Origin: Spisula solida | Lineage: Eukaryota > Mollusca > Bivalvia > Venerida > Mactridae | Length of the DNA stretch: 64,000 bases | Direction of reading: 5' to 3' | NCBI GenBank assembly: GCA_947247005.1 | Contig: OX365953.1 | Span: 9,243,001-9,307,000 of the forward strand | Shown here: positions 58,126 to 64,000 of the stretch, piece by piece | Position numbering within the stretch: position 1 is the first letter of the stretch | Layout of the letters: each line of letters starts with the position of its first letter | Notes under the pieces: model-generated | The model's database searches: none | Told to the model about the DNA's origin: nothing | What the model saw: the letters and a program-made list of their open reading frames with translations, nothing else | Made by a program: the position numbers and the translations under genes

Positions 58126-61100
58126 ATGTTACTTTTTATTTTCGTAGGAGTTATAGGTAAGTTATTACTATTATTATTATTATTATTACATGTATTAGTA
58201 AGTGTATTATATCTTGAATGGTGGTGCAATAAAATACACAACTAAAGTCTGATAAGTAAAAATAAGGGTTTTTTATATAATTTTATACAGTAGTGTTATT
58301 ACGGGAAGCCGACGGCAACACACACATACTACACCTTTGACCACAAGCCTAAGAAATTATATCACATTCTGACATTCCTCATCATCCGGTCATTACTATA
58401 CAAAGAGAAAAGTAATGACCGGATGATGGGGAATGTCTTAACTCATATCTTTATCGACAAATGAAACTGTAGATCATTATGATTTTAAGGTGTAATGTTA
58501 TTAATTTTCACAATTTAACAAATAACCAAAATTAAAGACATAACATCAGCATTAAAGGTCAATGAATTAGTTGATTAACTGCGATCACTTTCATACATAG
58601 ATGTACGTATGATGATAAAATGTCGTTTTTAAAACACTTTACTACATGTAATTCGCTTTACGAGTTGTTTACCTCATTATGCCATTCCATGTAAATGTTT
58701 AAATTTTGTCAGTTTCTCAGTAAAGGTTACACTGTGGATTTTGTGGTTTTAAACTTTAGTTTTGCATTACAATAAAAGCCAACGAAACGAACGTTTCATT
58801 ATGCATCTAGTGGTGCGTGTATGTTGAGCAAGTATACTTAGAGCTACATCATTTGCATTGGTTTGACTTGCTCACGGTAGTACTTAATGCCGATGGGTAC
58901 ACCGCTTCTCAGTTCTGTCAGAGGTTTTTTAGTTTTTTGCTAAATAAATTGCTATGATGGAGTTGAACACCAGTAAAACACTCTAACGGAACTGGGATGC
59001 GATGTACGTATACTGCAGGAGTTCCTTCTGGTGTTATGGTGATTTTCAGTCCCGTAATAGCAACTAATACGGAGGCTGTAAACACTTCGACAGAACCCAC
59101 AGCGCCGAACATGTATTGGAATTACTACCTTGCGAAAAGGTTGGACCAAAAAGTGTCATCCTCAAGATTTGATAGAAAGAGCATTAGCAACCGGCAATTC
59201 ACATGCGTTTTCCTTTCAGTATTGTTCTATGGTTATATGAAAGTAAAGGCTCAAATGATGTACTATATACCTTTATATATGAGTATGTAATTAATAGCTT
59301 GTATTATGTTTGGTGAAACAAACATTCCGACGACTTTGCATGGTTAATGATGACAGGTCGCATCGCTGCATTCTGTATGTTATACTTAGTCTAGTACATA
59401 TGTATAAATTTACAAGTGGTAATTTTATTAATTGACGCACTAAGTGAGTTAATTGGAACATTAAAGAAAAGCTTTACATCAGACCACTACATTTTCGTAA
59501 TATCATGGATTCACGTATATTCAGCTGTCCTACTAGAGTTAACTCTAGTGACGTAAGAATCTAAAACTAAACTAACTCTTGGAGCTCTTTAGCAAAACGA
59601 AAAGAGTTAAACTACAGTGTAAACAAACATGTGGAACTATAGCAATTGGAACGGTCCGTAAGGCATTTATACGTGATTCGAAAGAAATTGCTCGAGGTGT
59701 CCCGATGGGAAGTACAGCAACCCAGCCTCGCAGCAGGGTTGAACTCTAGTACACTCGACTACACTCGAGGGTTGAAACTCAGCTTGTTTTTACTGCAGTT
59801 AATCGAGTTTACCCTCGTAAGTCAGCTGGGTACTGTTTTATCAAAGCACATACGAAAATCTTAAAGTAAGGCTCAGATTTGAATTCTTTATAATTTTGTT
59901 AACAACTACAAATAGGTGACGGATATGATTTGTAGGAGTTCATTAACTGAAGCATTATTAGTACTACTGAACCATTTACCACACTTTATAACTGTAAACA
60001 AATTATAAAGAATTAAAATTTGACCGTAAGTTTACGATTTCCGTAAGTGCTTTGATAAAACAGTACCCTGAACTCGCTCCATGGATAAACGTATATACAC
60101 TTATACTTTAGTATCGCAATGTTTAATGAAGTATGATAGGAAAAGGTGAAAACAATAAGCAACAAACAATAAAAGTATATTTCGAGAGCTCATCCTTCAC
60201 TCGCATCCTCTTAAACAAAACTATTACAATGTTTGAGGCACATGTACATATCATTATAGAATGTTATACTTCTTCTTCTTTTCGTTCACTGTCTACACGA
60301 GCAACCCGATATGTAGTCCTCTTGATGTCATCCTTCTTGCCTTCTCATCATAGAATGTTAGACTTTATTCAATTGATAATAATATATCTATTACAGGCTG
60401 TATTCATGCAGGGACTATCTCAACAACAACAGCACATATGACCACAACTAAGCCGGGTCCCACTGTGCAAACCAGTTCAAACAGACCCACAGATTCAACT
60501 GACAACCGAGCAAGTTCAAATACGACCATTAATAATAAAATTAACGTTGACAGCTTGACAGCGGAAAACATAAAACATGGTGGTGTTAATAAGAGGCCAA
60601 TAACTACGACAATGATCGCGGCAGTGTATGAGGTTAATGAGGTAAATGGTACTTCAGGGAACAGTAGTACAAAGGACACTAAGATTACAGCAGATAATGC
60701 ACTTAAAGACTCAGTTAAAGTTCCAAGCAAAGGAATACCAACCGAATCCAGTAGTGACAATATTATCAATGTTGTAGAAGCGTCTATAGATATCAGTGGG
60801 GTTGATACTATCACTGTTAACCCTGCGTTGGCAGCCGTGAACGAGAGCCTGGACATTGCTGTGGACAGTACTCTAGAAGGTTCTATTAAATTGATTTCAG
60901 ATAATAAAATTAAACCAGATATCCACATAACCAATGCATTAACCGGAAGTCCACTAGCAACAAACGTAGTAGTCATACCAGCAGAACTCGATAAAGACAC
61001 ACCAGTAGAAAATACTCTTGTCAAGATACATGTTGCCGGTGATCTTCCGTTTGGATTGAATACTGAAATTAAAAACGCGACGGGTAATAATAACCCACCT

Positions 61101-63878
61101 GATGAACATAAAAGTGATATTTCCAAAGATGAGATACCGAAAACTGGTATTAAAAATAGAGACAATGTACCAACCAAGGCCGAGTTAATCGCATCAGGCG
61201 CTGAAAATGTGGATTTTGTACAACATAGAGTGGTTGATCCAGTCATACATGAAATCCCGAAAACTGGTATTAAAAATAAAGACAATGTACCAACCAAAGC
61301 CGAGTTAATCGAAGCGGGTGCTGAAAATGTGGATTTAGTACAACATATAGATGGATTCCCTACCGATTCTAGCAGAAATAAAGTTCCAAAAACTGGTATT
61401 AAAAATAGAGACAATGTACCAACCAAGGCCGAGTTAATCGCATCAGGCGCTGAAAATGTGGATTTTGTACAACATAGAGTGGTTGATACAGTCATACATG
61501 AAATTCCGAAAACTGGTATTAAAAATAGAGACAATGTACCAACCAAAGCAGAGTTAATTGAAGCGGGCGCTGAACATGTGGATCGTGTACAGCATAGAGT
61601 TGAATTTCCTACTGATTCTAGCAGAAATAAAGTTACGAAAACTGGTATCAAAAATAGAGACAATGTACCAACCAAGGCCGAGTTAATCGCATCAGGCGCT
61701 GAAAATGTGGATTTTGTACAACATAGAGTGGTTGATACAGTCATACATGAAATTCCGAAAACTGGTATTAAAAATAGAGACAATGTACCAACCAAAGCAG
61801 AGTTAATCGAAGCGGGTGCTGAAAATGTGGATTTAGTACAACATATAGATGGATTCCCTACCGATTCTAGCAGAAATAAAGTTCCAAAAACCGATATTAA
61901 AAATAGAGACAATGTACCAACCAAAGTCGAGTTAATTGAAGCGGGCGCTGAACATGTGGATCGTGTACAGCATAGAGTTGAATTTCCTACTGATTCTAGC
62001 AGAAATAAAGTTCCGAAAACTGGTATCAAAAATAGAGACAATGTACCAACCAAGGCCGAGTTAATCGCATCGGGCGCTGAACATGTGGATTCTGTACAAC
62101 ATAGAGTGGAATTTCCTACTGACCTTAACAGCAATAAAATTCCAAAAACTGGTATTAAAAATAGAGACAATGTACCAACCAATGATGAGTTAATAGAAGC
62201 GGGTGCTGAAAATGTGAATTTTGTACAACATAGAGTTGTTGACACAGGCATACATGAAATCCCGAAATCTGGTATTAAAAATAGAGACAATGTACCAACT
62301 AAGACCGAGTTAATTGAAGCGGGCGCTGAACATGTGGATCGTGTACAGCATAGAGTTGAATTCCCTACTGATCTTAGCAGCAATAAAGTTCCTAAAACTG
62401 GTATTAAAAATAGACATAATGTACCATCCAAGGCCGAGTTAATTGAAGCGGGTGCTGAAAATGTTGATTTTGTACAACATAGAGTGGTTGATACAGTCAT
62501 ACATGAAATTCCGAAAACTGGTATTAAAAATAGAGACAATGTACCAACTGAAGCCGAGTTAATTGAAACGGGTGCTGAAAATGTGGATTTTGTACAACAT
62601 AGAGTGGTTGATACAGTCATACATGAAATCCCGAAAACTGGTATTAAAAATAGAGGCAATGTACCAACAAGAAGGGAGCTGGTAGATATGGGTGCCGAAA
62701 ATGTTGACCATTTACAACACAGAGTAGAAGACACAATTGATCTTAACTGGTTGATAAAAAATACAAACGTAAATGATAACGGCACTAAGAGACAAAACGT
62801 CGCAGCGGACTCAGTGGATAGAGCACGTGTAGGTGTCAGTGACAGTAGTAATACAGGGGCTGCAAATAAACATACTGTTCCAACAAGAAACGAACAATTA
62901 CCAATGGAGGTAACAAACGATAAGTTTGCACAGGCAGCAGGCGATGGCTTTCAATCTAGAAGGGTTGTGAATAATCCGATTGTTGGCGGAAACGCAAATA
63001 ATCTAAACACATTTACCAATGTAGCAGAAATGATCAGTCAATCCATTGGGCGAGCTGCGGATGCAAATGTTGTTGATTCTAATCTAGGATCGACAAGGTG
63101 GTTAACTGACCAAGCAGCAGGGACAACAACAACTGAAAACCAACCCAAAACAAATAAACAGATCCCCGTTCCAAAACGAGCTACACCGACGAGCCTTACG
63201 AAATCAAATAAGCAGACGACAAATGGGCATTCTCATTCAACAGGAAATGTTGTGAATTCTCTGATCCATAACGTTAATGGTGTGACGTCAGATGTGACGA
63301 CACACGTCTTAACAAACAATCATAATAACAATATGGGAACAGTAACAGGTTGTCCAGTGAAGAAATGTGCGGTGACGTGTAAATATGGTTATAAAGAGGA
63401 TGAAAACGGATGTAGAACGTGTGGCTGTTTATGTAAGTAATTGTATGAACGAATTTTAACAGTAACGGTATTTTAACTTTGTTTAAGCATTTTCAAAATG
63501 TCCAAGATCTTGACATTTAGTTAATAAGTGAATCACAAAATACATATTTGGCTACATGTACAGTATATGATTTATTCAAGCCGGTTTTAAAAACGGAAGA
63601 TATTTGTATAAAACTTTTAGAGGATCGGATAACATCCTGTGGTACCTAATCGGCTTACCAACCAGTGTCTTATCATTTCAGATTCCAATAGTTGCCCAAG
63701 AACCCTACCAATAAGTGGTATGTTGTGTCTTCTGCAAGTAAGACGACGAGCCAATCAAAGCTGTGCATCAGACTTAGATTGCAGACGGAACCGGATATGT
63801 TGTCCTGGCACGTGCGGAAATATTTGCAGACGAGAATCCAGAAATAGATCCATGTTATTGTCAATGTTGCTTGATTAA
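58126..63878 (+). CDS. Secreted repeat protein with antistasin-like and WAP domains, three exons
   Basis: Exons 58126-58156, 60397-63432 and 63682-63878; GT-AG, phases match; 1087 residues. Residues 1-16 are a signal peptide split by intron 1 (MLLFIFVGVIGCIHAG), which is why the start is placed far upstream of the long exon. Residues 17-255 are Thr/Ser/Asn-rich. Residues 256-795 are 13 tandem units of 40 or 43 residues built on IPKTGIKNRDNVPTKAELI, then GAENVDFVQHRV. A Ser/Thr/Asn-rich linker follows. An antistasin-like module (about 996-1022: C-x4-C-x3-C-x-YGY..GC-x2-C-x-C) precedes a WAP core with eight cysteines (1027, 1038, 1050, 1056, 1062, 1063, 1067, 1071) at canonical spacing. Antistasin and WAP modules often inhibit serine proteases and WAP proteins occur in mollusc shell matrix (established). 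The actual role here is unknown. If the second intron were retained the protein would end CGCLCK, without WAP. Confidence 0.85.
58367..58436. repeat. Compact hairpin in intron 1 of the WAP gene
   Basis: Arms ACATTCC--CATCATCCGGTCATTACT and the complement pair over about 27 bp with a single mismatch; loop about 13 bases. It could be a tiny foldback element or a pre-miRNA-sized structure. Confidence 0.5.
58918..59112 (-). mobile_element. Relic of a Ty3/gypsy-type Pol (weak)
   Basis: The minus-strand reading GLKITITPEGTPAVYVHRIP resembles the segment before gypsy reverse transcriptase (hydrophobic, then TP-V---RR-P). It is short, isolated and ends in stops. It lies in WAP gene intron 1. Treat as tentative. 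Confidence 0.35.
59829..60070. mobile_element. GGGTACTG-family MITE, 242 bp
   Basis: GGGTACTGTTTTATCAAAGC and GCTTTGATAAAACAGTACCC are exact complements. The arms continue through GAATTCTTTATAATTTTG and complement, so the whole element is a palindrome. It is related to 50229-51113. It lies in intron 1 of the WAP gene. Confidence 0.8.
61131..62750 (+). repeat. Coding tandem repeat: 13 units of 120/129 bp
   Basis: Six units end VVDxVIH or similar (40 residues), six end FPTDxxxN (43) and the last is 42, totalling 540 residues. Type order is A B A B A B B B A B A A, then the end unit. Nucleotide identity between like units is very high, which indicates recent unequal exchange. The pattern also leaves an open frame on the opposite strand. 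Confidence 0.93.
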
Positions 63879-64000
63879 TCTCTGTCGTTACAATGTACGT
63901 GTATATATATTTAGAATACGTAAATGTAGCTTAATTCTTTGTTTTGTATATAAATCATTTTATTCAAACTGAGTTGCGCATTTGTCTTATTCACCAAACA

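Noticed and set aside
60404..62785. 793-codon ORF antisense to the repeat protein
   Set aside because: It is opened by the repeated coding units (120/129 bp) on the other strand. The plus frame has a signal peptide, splice sites and cysteine domains; the minus reading is only a repeat echo.

Overview
The window looks like nuclear DNA of a bivalve mollusc. It is AT-rich and has small GT-AG exons split by long introns. It is dense in short inverted-repeat transposons (MITEs), mollusc-type SINEs and minisatellites, and it carries an invertebrate GH5 mannanase most like those of abalone and mussel. The exact species cannot be read from the sequence. No prokaryotic, rRNA or CRISPR features are present.

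Layout. 1-20 kb is gene-poor. It holds two paralogous, intronless ORFs on the minus strand (2692-2973 and 17694-17966), each with a BH3 death motif, among MITEs, a 53-bp minisatellite with a five-monomer higher-order repeat, and LINE and SINE debris. 20.3-32.6 kb (minus) is a complete seven-exon secreted endo-beta-1,4-mannanase. 33.9-40.0 kb (plus) is a seven-exon CENP-Q-like kinetochore gene, head to head with the mannanase across about 1.3 kb. 42.3-52.9 kb (plus) is a nine-exon mitochondrial SpoU-family rRNA 2'-O-methyltransferase (MRM1). Its 3'UTR is almost entirely a hairpin-rich tandem array that begins inside the last coding exon. 53-58 kb is repeats. 58.1-63.9 kb (plus) is a three-exon secreted protein: signal peptide, Thr/Asn-rich stretch, 13 tandem units of 40-43 residues, an antistasin-like cysteine module and a WAP four-disulfide domain.

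The genes do not form a pathway. They span digestion (mannanase), chromosome segregation (CENP-Q), mitochondrial ribosome maturation (MRM1), candidate apoptosis regulators (BH3 pair) and an extracellular protease-inhibitor or matrix-type protein (WAP). The exon models were built by hand. Every junction was checked for GT/AG and for phase, and all four multi-exon models stay open throughout.

The most unusual features are these: (1) the BH3 pair, each with a splice donor a few bases after the stop codon; (2) tandem duplications that copy splice sites themselves (mannanase exon 4 donor, MRM1 exon 4 acceptor) and a minisatellite grown out of the MRM1 terminal exon; (3) foldback elements with CACAGG...CCTGTG ends and 7-8 bp target duplications, two of which landed within 20 bp of a splice site; (4) the repeat-antistasin-WAP protein.
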